Assembly (NCBI GenBank): GCA_964242625.1
Contig: CAXTAO010000007.1
Coordinates: 62,001 to 126,000, forward strand
Length of the DNA: 64,000 nt
Reading direction: 5' to 3'
DNA from: JASLDZ01 sp964242625
GTDB lineage: Bacteria > Pseudomonadota > Alphaproteobacteria > Caulobacterales > Caulobacteraceae
Made by a program: the position numbers and the translations under genes. Below the pieces are notes generated by a model, which had not been told where the DNA came from, searched no databases, and saw nothing but the letters and a program-made list of their open reading frames with translations. This document shows, one piece after another, positions 34,473 through 43,428 of this stretch (its first letter is position 1; every line of letters starts with the position of its first letter).

Positions 34473-35000
34473 ATGTCTCGCGTAATCCGCCCCGCCTCGC
34501 CCGCCGACGTCGACGCGATTGTGGCGCTCGCGCAGTCCGCCTACCGCGGCGAGTCGAGCCGTCGAGGCTGGACCACGGAGGCTCACCTTCTCGACGGGCG
34601 ACGCACGAACGCGGCGATGGTCGGCGCGCTGCTCGACGCGCCTCGTAGCGCGATCCTGGTCGCCGCGAACGCCGACACCCTGGAAGGCTGCGTTCATGTC
34701 GAAGCAGCTGGCGCGCCCGCGCACCTGGGCCTTCTGGCGGTGTCGCCGGCTCTCCAGGCGAGGGGGCTGGGGCGCGAACTCCTCGCCGCAGGCGAAGCTC
34801 AAGTGCGCGACGCGTGGGGCGCCCGCGCGATCGCGCTGGAAGTGATCCACCAGCGGGTCGAGCTCATCGATTGGTACGAGCGTCGCGGCTATCACCGAAC
34901 CGGCGCGACCGCGTCCTTCCCCTCGCACGACGCGCGCTTCGGCGTACCGCTCACGGCCGACCTGCACTTCGTCGTGCTCGAGAAGCCGCTCGCCGAATGA
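34473..35000 (+). CDS. GNAT family N-acetyltransferase
   Basis: The protein has 175 residues and shows the GNAT fold: SRVIRPASPADVDAIVALAQ at the start, GLLAVSPALQARGLGRELLA for the acetyl-CoA loop (Q/RxxGxG/A), and LIDWYERRGYHRTG for the C-terminal motif. HLGLLAV supplies the beta bulge strand. The acceptor is unknown. It is divergent from the DNA repair radical SAM gene and convergent with the GT-UGM fusion, with 4 bases between the stops. Confidence 0.87.
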   Translation: MSRVIRPASPADVDAIVALAQSAYRGESSRRGWTTEAHLLDGRRTNAAMVGALLDAPRSAILVAANADTLEGCVHVEAAGAPAHLGLLAVSPALQARGLGRELLAAGEAQVRDAWGARAIALEVIHQRVELIDWYERRGYHRTGATASFPSHDARFGVPLTADLHFVVLEKPLAE

Positions 35001-35004
35001 TGGC

Positions 35005-37404
35005 TCACGCGCGGGCGGCGACCTCGGTCGACCCGCTCGCGAGATCCGCCGCGAGGCGCCGATAGGTGGCCAGCGCCTGCCCTACCACTTGGTCCATGTT
35101 GTAGTAGCGGTAGGTCGCCAGACGCCCGACGAAGCTCACGTCAGGCCTTGCGAGGGCCAACGCTTCGTATTTTTTGTAGAGGTCCTGGTTCTCGGCGCGC
35201 GGGATCGGGTAGTAGGGATCGCCCACGGCGCTCGGGTATTCGAAGGTGATCGAAGTCTTTGGGTGCTTCTGTCCGGTGAGGTGCTTGTACTCGCTGATGC
35301 GGGTGTAAGGCACGTCGGGATGAGGATAGTTCACCGTACCAACCGACTGGTATTGCTCCATGTCGTGCGTCTCGTGCACAAAGCGGAGCGAGCGGTAGGG
35401 CAGGGGGCCGAAGCGGCAACCGAAGAACTCGTCCACGGGGCCCGTGAACACCAGCCGGTCGAACGTCACGTCGCGGAGGACGTCCGTGTACTCGACACCA
35501 GTCTGAACGCTGATGCGGTCGTGATCGAGCATGTTCTCGAACATGCGCGTGTAGCCTAGCCGCGGCATGTTCTGGAAGCTGTCGGTGAAGTAGCGGTCGT
35601 CGACGTTGGTGCGCGTAGGCACGCGCGAGGTGACCGACTTGTCGAGCTCGGAAGGATCGACCCCCCACTGCTTGCGGGTGTAGCCCTGGAAGAACTTCTC
35701 GTAGAGCTCGCGCCCGACTGCGGAGACAACCACATCTTCGGAAGTGCGGATGCGATCTACCGGCTCCGCGCGGCTCTTCAGGAACTCCGCCGCCTCCTCA
35801 TCGGTCCGCAGGCCAAGGCCATAAAGCGCGTTCACGGTGGTGCGGTTGATCGGGATCGGCACGAGCTTGTCGTCGACGCTCGCCAGCACCCGGTGCTCAT
35901 AGGTGCGCCAGCCCGTGAAGCGCGACAGGTAGCGGACGATCTCGTCGGAATTGGTATGGAAGATGTGGGGGCCGTACTGGTGAATGAGCACGCCCGCCTC
36001 GTCGTGCACGTCGTAGGCGTTGCCCGCGATGTGGGGGCGGCGGTCGACCAAGAGCACACGCTTGCCGCCATCGGCCGCCAGCCGCTCGGCCAGGACCGAG
36101 CCCGCAAAGCCCGCGCCGACCACGAGCACGTCGTAGTGCGCGCGACGTCCCGCCGGGTGCGTCGCGGGAGCGGCGGGCGCTATGCGCGCCTCACGCCGCA
36201 CGATCGCCTCGTCGACGAGCGTCGACATGCGGCTGAAGGTCGTATCCCAGGACAGGTCTGCCAGGGCCGCGTCGGCCTCCGCCAGCCAGGCGCCGCCGGG
36301 AGGGCGGGCCAGCGCCTCTTCGCAGGCCGTGATGAAGTCCGCACGTGAGGCCGCGACGGACACCGCGTCGAGCTCGCCGTACTGACGCTCGACATCGAGG
36401 ATCGCGGTTGACACCACCGGCTTGCCCCCCGCCAGATACTCGGGAGTCTTGGTCGGGCTGATGAACCGGGTGGCCTCGTTGATGGCGAAGGGCGCGAGCG
36501 CGACGTCCCAGCCCGCCAGGTAGGCGGGAAGCTCTTCATAGCGCTTGCCGCCCAGGAGGTGGATGTTGGGCCGGAGCGGCAGATCCTCGCGCGCGATCTT
36601 CACCACCGGGCCCACGAGCACGATAGACCATTCGGGGTGCGCATCGGCGAGCTCGGCCACGAGCTGCAGATCCATGCGCTCATCGATCACGCCGTAGTAG
36701 CCTAACCGCGGCCCGGGCAGGGCGGCCTGATCCGCCGGCTCGGCCGCGCTGGGCGCCCGCGCCTTGGCGAAGTGGGCGCGGTCGACGCTGGACGGGAAGG
36801 CGTGAATGTTGGCGTGGGTGGAGCGCTTTGCCTCGTAGAGGCTCCAACCACCGGTGAACACCACGTCGGCCAAGTCGATCAGGTCGCGCTCGAGGAGCTT
36901 CAGCCGCTCGGGCGCGAAGCGGAAGGCGGAGAGCTCGTCCATGCAGTCGTACACGACGCAAGCCGCGGCTTCGGCGACCCTGCGCGAGAACCCGAGCATC
37001 ATGGGCGTGTAGTACCAGCAGATCGGCTGCACGATCCGCCGCTCGGCGACGAAGCCTTCGAGGAGCGCGGCGAGGGCCGCTTCAGCCTCCTCCGGCTTCA
37101 ACCCCTCCGGCAGAAGGGGCCGCACCACCATGACGCCGCCCTGGCCCGGCGCGACGTCAAGCGAGGCCGCAGCCCCGGGCGGCGCCTGGGACGGCTCCTC
37201 CCACACCACGACCGAGCGCTTCGCAGCGAAGCGCGTCATCAGATGCTGAGGCCTCTGGAACACGAAGTCCCACCGCAGATGCGAAAAGCAGATGACCACC
37301 TCGCCACGGGGGTGCCCGAAGGCCGTCGGCGCAACCACCGACGAGGGGCGGGCCATCTTAGCGGACAGGGGCGGGGACTCGGGCAAGGGCGTGACTTGGC
37401 TCAC
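35005..37404 (-). CDS. Glycosyltransferase / UDP-galactopyranose mutase fusion
   Basis: The protein has 799 residues and two parts. Residues about 30-400 are a GT-B glycosyltransferase with VVICFSHLRWDFVFQRPQHL, VVYDCMDELSAFRF, YYGVIDERMDLQLVAELADA and FISPTKTPEYLAGGKPVVST. Residues about 420-790 are UDP-galactopyranose mutase: YDVLVVGAGFAGSVLAERLA (FAD Rossmann), HIAGNAYDVHDEAGVLIHQY, GPHIFHTNSDEIVRYL and YRYYNMDQVVGQALATYRR. The mutase makes UDP-galactofuranose; the attached transferase may use it or another sugar, so one chain could make and transfer Galf. An Ala/Pro linker joins them near residue 405. The gene stands alone, convergent with a GNAT. Confidence 0.9.
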   Translation of the reverse strand: MSQVTPLPESPPLSAKMARPSSVVAPTAFGHPRGEVVICFSHLRWDFVFQRPQHLMTRFAAKRSVVVWEEPSQAPPGAAASLDVAPGQGGVMVVRPLLPEGLKPEEAEAALAALLEGFVAERRIVQPICWYYTPMMLGFSRRVAEAAACVVYDCMDELSAFRFAPERLKLLERDLIDLADVVFTGGWSLYEAKRSTHANIHAFPSSVDRAHFAKARAPSAAEPADQAALPGPRLGYYGVIDERMDLQLVAELADAHPEWSIVLVGPVVKIAREDLPLRPNIHLLGGKRYEELPAYLAGWDVALAPFAINEATRFISPTKTPEYLAGGKPVVSTAILDVERQYGELDAVSVAASRADFITACEEALARPPGGAWLAEADAALADLSWDTTFSRMSTLVDEAIVRREARIAPAAPATHPAGRRAHYDVLVVGAGFAGSVLAERLAADGGKRVLLVDRRPHIAGNAYDVHDEAGVLIHQYGPHIFHTNSDEIVRYLSRFTGWRTYEHRVLASVDDKLVPIPINRTTVNALYGLGLRTDEEAAEFLKSRAEPVDRIRTSEDVVVSAVGRELYEKFFQGYTRKQWGVDPSELDKSVTSRVPTRTNVDDRYFTDSFQNMPRLGYTRMFENMLDHDRISVQTGVEYTDVLRDVTFDRLVFTGPVDEFFGCRFGPLPYRSLRFVHETHDMEQYQSVGTVNYPHPDVPYTRISEYKHLTGQKHPKTSITFEYPSAVGDPYYPIPRAENQDLYKKYEALALARPDVSFVGRLATYRYYNMDQVVGQALATYRRLAADLASGSTEVAARA

Positions 37405-37526
37405 GAATTGGATGACGGATCAGCAACGATCCCCGAGCCGCAGGGTTCCTCTGGAGGCCCCCGCCGTGCTGCGGTGCAAGGCGCGGCTTCCGTCCGCCTG
37501 CGGCAGAGCGTAGGCGTGGTGGCGTC

Positions 37527-38645
37527 ATGGCCGCCACCGCCTCGTTCGAGATCAGGCCCGCGGTGGACGGTGGGCGCGTGCTCGCCCTGGCGGGCGACTG
37601 GACGGCTGCCGGTCTCGGCCGCACGGGCGCGCGATTGCGCGCGGCCGCGACCGGCGGCGCACAGCCCCTCGATATCGACATCTCCGCGCTCGGGCGCGTC
37701 GACACGGCCGGCGCGCTCGCGCTGATCGACGGCGCTGGCGTCTCCGCCGATCGGCTCAGGGCCGAGCGGCCCGACGCGGCCCGGCTCCTCGAACTCGTGG
37801 CCGCCGGCCGCCCCGATCCCGTTCCGGCGCCTCGTCGCGGGAGAGGGCTGCAGCGCTTCCTGACGCGGATCGGAAGCGGCGTGGTCCGCTTCGGCGAAGA
37901 CCTGTTTGGCGGGCTGGCCTTCCTCGGCGCCCTCCTCGCGGCGGTGGCGATCGTGATCGTCCGCCCGGGACGCCTCAGGATCGCGCCGACCGTCGCCCTG
38001 ATGGAGCGCGCGGGGCTCGATGCCGCGCCGATCGTGGCGACCACGTCGTTCTTCGTGGGCGCGACGCTGGCCTTTCTCGGGGCCTCGCTCCTCGCCCAGT
38101 TCGGCGCGCAGGTCTACGCGGTTGAGCTCGTGGGCATCGGCGTGCTGCGCGAGTTCGGCGTCCTGGTCACCACCATCATCCTGGCGGGGCGCTCGGCCTC
38201 ATCCTTCGCCGCCGAGATCGGGGCGATGCGAATGAACCAGGAGGTGGACGCCATGCGCGTGATGGGGGTCGACCCCTTTCAGGCGCTGGTCGTGCCGCGC
38301 TTTCTGGCCATGCTGTTCATGACGCCGCTCCTGACCTTCGTGGCGATGGCGGCGGGGCTCTGCGGCGGGCTCGTGGTGATCTGGACGGTCTTGAACCTCT
38401 CGCCCGCCTTCTTCTTCGAACGCATGCTGGAGAACGTCGGCCCCGAGCCGTTCTGGCTGGGGCTGAGCAAGGCGCCCGTGCTGGCCATGATCATCGCCGC
38501 GATCGGCTGTCGCCAGGGGCTGGAGGTGGGCGGCGACGTCGAGCAGCTGGGCCGCCGGGTGACGAGCGCGGTGGTGCAGGCGCTGTTCTCCATCATCATC
38601 GTGGACGCCCTGTTCGCACTCCTTTTCATGGAGCTGGGGCTGTGA
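37527..38645 (+). CDS. mlaE: MlaE-type ABC permease with N-terminal STAS domain
   Basis: The protein has 372 residues. The first 100 or so form a STAS-like domain (RVLALAGDWTAAGLGRTGAR, DIDISALGRVDTAGALALID). The rest is the MlaE/YrbE permease: SFFVGATLAFLGASLLAQFG, VLVTTIILAGRSASSFAAEI, GAMRMNQEVDAMRVMGVDP and CRQGLEVGGDVEQLGRRVT. It is the inner membrane part of a phospholipid transporter. STAS and permease are separate genes (MlaB and MlaE) in E. coli but fused here, a form known from other proteobacteria. Its stop overlaps the start of the ATPase gene. Confidence 0.92.
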   Translation: MAATASFEIRPAVDGGRVLALAGDWTAAGLGRTGARLRAAATGGAQPLDIDISALGRVDTAGALALIDGAGVSADRLRAERPDAARLLELVAAGRPDPVPAPRRGRGLQRFLTRIGSGVVRFGEDLFGGLAFLGALLAAVAIVIVRPGRLRIAPTVALMERAGLDAAPIVATTSFFVGATLAFLGASLLAQFGAQVYAVELVGIGVLREFGVLVTTIILAGRSASSFAAEIGAMRMNQEVDAMRVMGVDPFQALVVPRFLAMLFMTPLLTFVAMAAGLCGGLVVIWTVLNLSPAFFFERMLENVGPEPFWLGLSKAPVLAMIIAAIGCRQGLEVGGDVEQLGRRVTSAVVQALFSIIIVDALFALLFMELGL

Positions 38646-39490
38646 CCGCGGCCGGCGAGGCCGCGCCGGTGATCCGCGTGCGCGGCCTGCGGTCGCGCTT
38701 CGGCGACAACGTCGTGCACGACGGGCTCGACCTCGAGGTGCGGCGCGGCGAGGTCTTAGGGTTGGTCGGCGGCTCGGGCGCGGGCAAGTCGGTGCTCCTG
38801 AACACACTGATCGGCCTGCGCACGCCGGACGGCGGCGACGTGGAGGTGCTGGGGATCGACCTCGTCCGCGCCACGGAGGCGCAGCAGGACGAGCTGGAGC
38901 GGCGCTGGGGCGTCTTGTTCCAGTCGGGCGCGCTGTTCTCGGCGCTCGACGTGCGCGAAAACGTCGTCTCGCCGATCTTTGAGCACACGCGCCTCCCGCG
39001 CGAGATGGCCGAGCGCGTGGCCGACCTCAAGATCGCCCTGGCGGGCCTGCCGCCCTCCGCCGCCGACCTCAAACCCGCCGAGCTCTCCGGCGGCATGAGG
39101 AAGCGTGCGGGGCTGGCGCGCGCCATCGCCTTGGACCCCGAACTCCTGTTCCTCGACGAGCCGACCGCGGGTCTCGATCCGATCGGGGCCGAGCAGTTCG
39201 ACCGGCTGATCCTGGCGCTGCAGCAGGGGCTGGGGCTGACCGTGTTCATGATCACCCACGACCTCGACAGTCTCTACGCCGTGTGCGACCGCGTGGCGGT
39301 GATCGCCGACAAGCGCATCGTCGCGGTGGGGACGCTCGCCGAGCTCGAGCGCTCCGACCATCCGTGGATCCGCGAGTACTTCGGCGGACCGCGCGGGCGG
39401 GCGGCGGCGCAGTCCACCGAGCGCGCCGAGCTCCTGGCGGCCGATCCCGCGGACGTGGTCGCCGAGCCCGTGGTCGGGGGTGACGCCTAA
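38642..39490 (+). CDS. mlaF: MlaF-type ABC transporter ATP-binding protein
   Basis: The protein has 282 residues. Walker A is GGSGAGKSVLLNTLIG, the signature LSGGMRKRAGLARAIA, Walker B LLFLDEPTAGLDP, and the H-loop FMITHDLDSLYAVCD. The lead-in VVHDGLDLEVRRGEVLGLVG and the AADLKPAELSGGM region fit MlaF. It powers the lipid transporter made by its neighbours. Its GTG start overlaps the permease stop, and its TAA overlaps the ATG of the MCE gene. Confidence 0.94.
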   Translation: MTAAGEAAPVIRVRGLRSRFGDNVVHDGLDLEVRRGEVLGLVGGSGAGKSVLLNTLIGLRTPDGGDVEVLGIDLVRATEAQQDELERRWGVLFQSGALFSALDVRENVVSPIFEHTRLPREMAERVADLKIALAGLPPSAADLKPAELSGGMRKRAGLARAIALDPELLFLDEPTAGLDPIGAEQFDRLILALQQGLGLTVFMITHDLDSLYAVCDRVAVIADKRIVAVGTLAELERSDHPWIREYFGGPRGRAAAQSTERAELLAADPADVVAEPVVGGDA

Positions 39491-40428
39491 TGGAGCGTCA
39501 GGCCCGCTACGCCCTCGTGGGGCTCGTGTCCCTGCTGATCTTCGTGGGCATGGTCGTCTTCATCGTGTGGCTGGCGCGCTTCCAGTTCGCCAAGGCCTAC
39601 GACGTGTACGACATCGACTTCAAAGGCCCGGTGCGCGGGCTGTCCAACGGCGGCGAGGTCTATTTCAACGGCATCAAGGTGGGCGCGGTGACCAAGCTCT
39701 CGCTCGACCGGCGCGATCCCAACCGTGTGGTGGCGCGCGTGCGGCTGACCTCCGACGCGCCCGTGCGGGTCGATTCGGTGGCGAGCCTCGAGCCCCTGGG
39801 CGTCACGGGGGTGAACTACGTCCAGATCGCCGCCGGAACGCCCGCGCGACCGCTCCTGAAGGACGTGACGCCCGCCGACGTGATCCCGGTGATCCGCTCG
39901 GCCCCCTCGTCGCTCGACAGTCTCCTGGAGGGCGGCGGCACGGTCTTGGCCCGCACGGTGGACGCGCTCGACCGGGTGAACCGGCTGATGAGCGACGGCA
40001 ACATCGCCGCCTTCGGGGCCACCCTGCAGAATGTGCAGGACATCACCGCCCAGGCCCGCGACCAGAAGAAGCTGCTGGCCGACCTCGACGCCACCCTCTT
40101 GAGTCTCAAGGATGCGAGCGGGCGCATCTCCAAGCTGTCGGACGACGCGACGGGGCTGATCAACGGCGACGGCAAGACCACGCTGACCAACCTCAACGCC
40201 GCCGCCCTGCAGCTGCGCGCCACCGCCGCCGACGCGCAGACCGCCGTCGCGAAGATCGGCGGCCCCGCGGGCGACTTCGCCACCACGGGCCTCCCCCAGC
40301 TCGGCCGTGCGGTGGCGGCGCTGCAGCAGGCGGCCGAGAACCTCGACCGGCTGGTCGGCGAGGTCGAGCAGAACCCGCAAGGGGTGATCACCAAGGCCCC
40401 GTCCAAGACGGTGGAGGTGCAGCCGTGA
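39490..40428 (+). CDS. mlaD: MlaD-type MCE domain substrate-binding protein
   Basis: The protein has 312 residues. One N-terminal membrane anchor (LVGLVSLLIFVGMVVFIVWL) is followed by the MCE domain: YDIDFKGPVRGLSNGGEVYF, NGIKVGAVTKLSLDRRDPNR, LEPLGVTGVNYVQIAAG. The C-terminal 190 residues are helical with regular Leu/Ala, likely forming a longer hexameric tube than E. coli MlaD (183 residues), more like the family with MCE plus helical needle. It carries lipid across the periplasm. It overlaps genes on both sides. Confidence 0.93.
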   Translation: MERQARYALVGLVSLLIFVGMVVFIVWLARFQFAKAYDVYDIDFKGPVRGLSNGGEVYFNGIKVGAVTKLSLDRRDPNRVVARVRLTSDAPVRVDSVASLEPLGVTGVNYVQIAAGTPARPLLKDVTPADVIPVIRSAPSSLDSLLEGGGTVLARTVDALDRVNRLMSDGNIAAFGATLQNVQDITAQARDQKKLLADLDATLLSLKDASGRISKLSDDATGLINGDGKTTLTNLNAAALQLRATAADAQTAVAKIGGPAGDFATTGLPQLGRAVAALQQAAENLDRLVGEVEQNPQGVITKAPSKTVEVQP

Positions 40429-41045
40429 CCCGCCGTCGCTCCCTTCCGCTCGTCGCTCTCCTGACGGCCCTGGCGCTGGGCGGCTGTGTGTCGGTCCTGC
40501 CCAAGTCCAAGCCCGTGCAGCTCTACCGCTTCGGCGCGGGCGCGCCCGCGGGCGAGGCCGCCCCGGCGTCGCCGCCGCAGGGAGTGACCGCGCCGCCCGC
40601 CGTGGCGCTCGGGAGCGTCGTCCTGCCCCGCGCCGCGGCGAGCGACGGACTCCTGACCACCACCGGCGACCAGGCCGCTTATGTCGCCGGCGCGCGTTGG
40701 GTCTCGCCCGCCGTCGTCCTGATGCGCGAGGCCGCCGTGCGCGCCTTCGCCGGCCGCTCGGACGTGCGGCTGACCGGCCCCGACGGCCCGGCGTCGGCCC
40801 GGCTCGACCTCCTCGTCACCGATTTTGAAGCCGACTACCCGGCGCCTGGCGCCGCGCCTGTGGTGCGCCTGGCCCTCACCGCCACCCTGACGCCCCGCAC
40901 CGGCCCGGTGCAGACCCGCACGTTCGCCGTCTCCCGCACCGCCGCCGAGAACCGCTTGGCCGCCATCGTCCCCGCCTACGACGCCGCCGTGCGCGACGGG
41001 CTGGGGCAAGTCGCGGGGTGGGTGCAGGCGAGCACCCTGCGCTAG
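40425..41045 (+). CDS. ABC-type transport auxiliary lipoprotein (PqiC/DUF330-like)
   Basis: The protein has 206 residues with a lipoprotein signal LPLVALLTALALGGC. The body contains VQLYRFGAG, LPRAAASDGLLTTTGDQAAY and ARWVSPAVVLMREAAVRAFA, which is the PqiC/ABC-type auxiliary lipoprotein pattern. It probably sits on the inner face of the outer membrane and docks the MCE protein. The GTG start overlaps the mlaD stop (GTGA), completing a four-gene operon with no gap larger than a few bases. Confidence 0.87.
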   Translation: MTRRRSLPLVALLTALALGGCVSVLPKSKPVQLYRFGAGAPAGEAAPASPPQGVTAPPAVALGSVVLPRAAASDGLLTTTGDQAAYVAGARWVSPAVVLMREAAVRAFAGRSDVRLTGPDGPASARLDLLVTDFEADYPAPGAAPVVRLALTATLTPRTGPVQTRTFAVSRTAAENRLAAIVPAYDAAVRDGLGQVAGWVQASTLR

Positions 41046-41128
41046 CGGGTCGGTTCACTCCGCCCGTTTGCGAGGCCGTCGACCCTGCCGCTAACCTCTC
41101 GACCGAGGCGCTGGCGCCGTGCGTCGCG

Positions 41129-41175
41129 GGCTCCCGGCGCGGCTCCTGCCCGCGCGCGCAGGCCGGGCGCGAGCC
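41129..41175. terminator. Candidate bidirectional terminator hairpin
   Basis: In the 130-base gap between the convergent Mla lipoprotein and dioxygenase genes, GGCTC-CCGGC (41129-41138) can pair with GCCGG (41162-41166) and GAGCC (41171-41175), with a 4-base bulge. There is no T-tract, so intrinsic termination is only a possibility. Confidence 0.25.
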
Positions 41176-41844
41176 TCACACCACTTCCATCCATGCGCGC
41201 TTGAGGTTGTTGATCGCCGCGTCGAGGCGGGCGCGGCCTTCCAGGCTCATGCGGAGGCCCTCGAGGGCGGAGACCTCGCCCAGCTCGTAGATCATCTCGC
41301 GCGCGGGCCCGTCGGGGATGAGGCTCTCGACGAAGGTGATGCCGACCAGGCGCTCCCCGTTCGCGACCGGGCGCACTTCGTGCAGGGTGGTGGACGGGTA
41401 GACCAGCGCAGAGCCCGCCTGCCCCTTGAACAGCACCGGCCGGGTGCCAAGCAGAACGGCCAGCTCGCCGCCCTCGTACGTCGCGGGGTCGGACAGGAAG
41501 ATCGTGCACGAGAGGTCGGTGCGGATCGGCTTCTGGCCGCTCATGATCTGCGCGGCGTCGGCGTGCAGGCCGTAGTGCATGCCGTGGCGATGCTTGGTCA
41601 GCGTGGGCGCGGCGAAGCGGCGCGGAAAGGCGAACAGGCGGAACGGCTCGGAGCGGTGCAGGGCCGCGGCGAGGATCTGCGAGGCTTCGCCGAACGCCGC
41701 GTCACCCCGGTCGTGGTGCAGGTTGTTCTTGACCTGGGAGTGCGGGTTGCTGACCCGCCCGTCCACGAAGGTGGCGCCCCCCGCCAGCTCTCGCAGGCGG
41801 GCCAGCTCGGCGGGGGCGAGGAGGTCGGGGATCTCGAGGAACAT
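41176..41844 (-). CDS. Fe(II)/2-oxoglutarate-dependent dioxygenase, PKHD-type hydroxylase
   Basis: The protein has 222 residues, matching the PiuC/YbiX family. Iron ligands are in YGLHADAAQI (HxD) and STTLHEVRPV (distal His), with Arg in ERLVGITFVES for 2-oxoglutarate. SNPHSQVKNNLHHDRGD near residue 35 and GGELAVLLGT in the core are family-typical. In other bacteria these genes often sit next to TonB-dependent siderophore receptors; none is here. The hydroxylated substrate is unknown. Confidence 0.93.
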   Translation of the reverse strand: MFLEIPDLLAPAELARLRELAGGATFVDGRVSNPHSQVKNNLHHDRGDAAFGEASQILAAALHRSEPFRLFAFPRRFAAPTLTKHRHGMHYGLHADAAQIMSGQKPIRTDLSCTIFLSDPATYEGGELAVLLGTRPVLFKGQAGSALVYPSTTLHEVRPVANGERLVGITFVESLIPDGPAREMIYELGEVSALEGLRMSLEGRARLDAAINNLKRAWMEVV

Positions 41845-41880
41845 GGCGGGGCTATGCGCGTCGGCGGCGGGGGGAGGGGG

Positions 41881-43158
41881 TCAGCCGCCCTTCACCACCT
41901 CGCCGCCCTTCATGACCACCGCCACGTGCTCCAGCACACTGACGTCGGCGAGCGGGTCGCCGTCCACGGCTACGAGGTCGGCGTAGGCGCCGGGGGCGAG
42001 GCGGCCGACCTTGCCGGTCAAGCCCATCAGGTCGGCGGCCGAGACGGTGGCGGCCTGTATGGCCTGCATGGGCGTCATGCCCCACTGCACCATCTTGGCG
42101 AACTGGCGGGCGTTGTCGCCGTGCGGGTAGACGCCCGCGTCGGTGGCGAAGGCCATCTTGGCGCCTGCGCGCCACGCCTTGCGGAAGTTCTCGCGCTGCA
42201 GCCGGCCGACCTGGCGCTCCTTGTCGAGCGAGGCGGGCTCGATCCCCGCCCTGGCGCCTTCGCCCAGAATGAAGTCGTCGTCGTAGATGTCCATGTCGAG
42301 GTAGACGCCGCGGGCTTTGGCCATGCGGATGCCCTCGTCGTCGATCAGCGAGGCGTGCTCCACCGAGTCGACGCCCGCGCGGATGGCGGTCTTGATCGCC
42401 TCCGCGCCGTGGGCGTGCACCGCGACCTTGCGGCCCCACATGTGCGCCTCGTCGACGATGGCGTTCATCTCCTCCTGGGTGATCTGCTGGCCGCCCACCG
42501 AATCGCCGTGGGAGAGCACGCCGCCCGAGACCATCACCTTGATGAGGTCCGCGCCGTACTTGCAGTCCTCGCGCACCTTGCCGCGCAGCGCCCAGGGGCC
42601 GGTGGCCACGCCCTCGGCTTGGCGGTGGTCCTCGAAGGGGAGGAGGTTGTCGTCGGCGTGGCCCCCCACAGCACCCAGCGGCGGCCCGCTCACCTGCATG
42701 CGCGGCCCCTCCACCGCGCCATCGGCGATAGCGTCGCGCAGCGCCACGTCGGCGAAGCCGTCGGCCCCCACGTTGCGCACGGTGGTGAAGCCCGCCTCCA
42801 GCGTGGCGCGGGCGTTGGCCACGCCGTTGATCGCCTGACGGGGAAGCGAGACGGTCAGCGCCTGCGGCCCCTGCATGTGGGCGTCGGCGGTCAGGTGCAC
42901 GTGCACGTCGATGAGGCCGGGCAGCACCGTGCGGCGCGACAGGTCGACCACCCGCGCGCCCGCTGGGATGGGCGTGGAGGCGCGCGGCCCGACCCCGATC
43001 ACATGGTCGCCGCGGATCACCACCGCCTGGTCGGTGAGTTCGCGCCCGGCCACGGGGTCGACGAGCCGTCCGGCCAGTACGACCACCACGGGCGGGGGCG
43101 GAGCGCTCGCCGCGGGAGCCGCGGCCTGCAGGAGGGCGAGAAGGGCGAGGGCGGGCAT
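41881..43158 (-). CDS. Exported metal-dependent amidohydrolase (prolidase-like)
   Basis: The protein has 425 residues from the ATG at 43158, with a signal peptide PALALLALLQAAAPAASA. Metal ligands of the amidohydrolase superfamily are in LIDVHVHLTAD (HxH), YGADLIKVMVSGG (bridging Lys), KVAVHAHG (His), GVDSVEHASLID (His) and AFATDAGVYPHG (Asp). TVLPGLIDVHVHL and GAYADLVAVDGDPL are typical of the Xaa-Pro dipeptidase-like exported group. A longer upstream frame reaching 43290 has no signal sequence and is Arg-rich, so it was rejected as the start. Confidence 0.92.
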   Translation of the reverse strand: MPALALLALLQAAAPAASAPPPPVVVVLAGRLVDPVAGRELTDQAVVIRGDHVIGVGPRASTPIPAGARVVDLSRRTVLPGLIDVHVHLTADAHMQGPQALTVSLPRQAINGVANARATLEAGFTTVRNVGADGFADVALRDAIADGAVEGPRMQVSGPPLGAVGGHADDNLLPFEDHRQAEGVATGPWALRGKVREDCKYGADLIKVMVSGGVLSHGDSVGGQQITQEEMNAIVDEAHMWGRKVAVHAHGAEAIKTAIRAGVDSVEHASLIDDEGIRMAKARGVYLDMDIYDDDFILGEGARAGIEPASLDKERQVGRLQRENFRKAWRAGAKMAFATDAGVYPHGDNARQFAKMVQWGMTPMQAIQAATVSAADLMGLTGKVGRLAPGAYADLVAVDGDPLADVSVLEHVAVVMKGGEVVKGG

Positions 43159-43304
43159 GCGGGTCGGCGGTCTCCGGCCCGGCCGTCCGGGCGGGGCGCG
43201 CCGCAGATGACGACGTTCGCCGCGGGGGCGCAACGGCCCGCAGGCCCGCGGACGCGCGACGCAGGCGTCGCACCGCGGCGGGCTTCCCACCCGCGGAACG
43301 CTCG

Positions 43305-43312
43305 GCTATAGC
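43305..43312 (+). promoter_or_regulatory. Candidate -10 element upstream of tRNA-Thr
   Basis: GCTATAGC lies 22 bases before the tRNA gene and resembles the alphaproteobacterial housekeeping -10 (GCTANAWC style). The -35 region is weak. It may drive the tRNA and, by read-through, the tat operon. Confidence 0.35.
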
Positions 43313-43334
43313 GCCGCCTCCCCGCGGAACCGGC

Positions 43335-43409
43335 GCCGTCGTAGCTCAGGGGTAGAGCGCATCCTTGGTAAGGCTGAGGTCCAGGGTTCGAATCCCTGCG
43401 ACGGCACCA
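43335..43409 (+). tRNA. tRNA-Thr (anticodon GGT)
   Basis: A full cloverleaf can be drawn. Acceptor GCCGTCG pairs with CGACGGC, followed by A and an encoded CCA. The D arm is GCTC / GAGC, the anticodon loop is TTGGTAA giving anticodon GGT for Thr (ACC/ACT), and the T arm is CAGGG / CCCTG with TTCGAAT loop. The anticodon stem CATCC / GGCTG has one T-C mismatch in its middle pair. It lies just before the tat operon and 20 bases before the first small ORF. Confidence 0.92.
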
Positions 43410-43428
43410 TCCCCCGGTATCCTGCAGC

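Noticed and set aside
41119..43311. Open frame of about 730 codons opposite the dioxygenase and amidohydrolase
   Set aside because: It spans two well-supported genes and their gap on the other strand, and has no recognisable motif.
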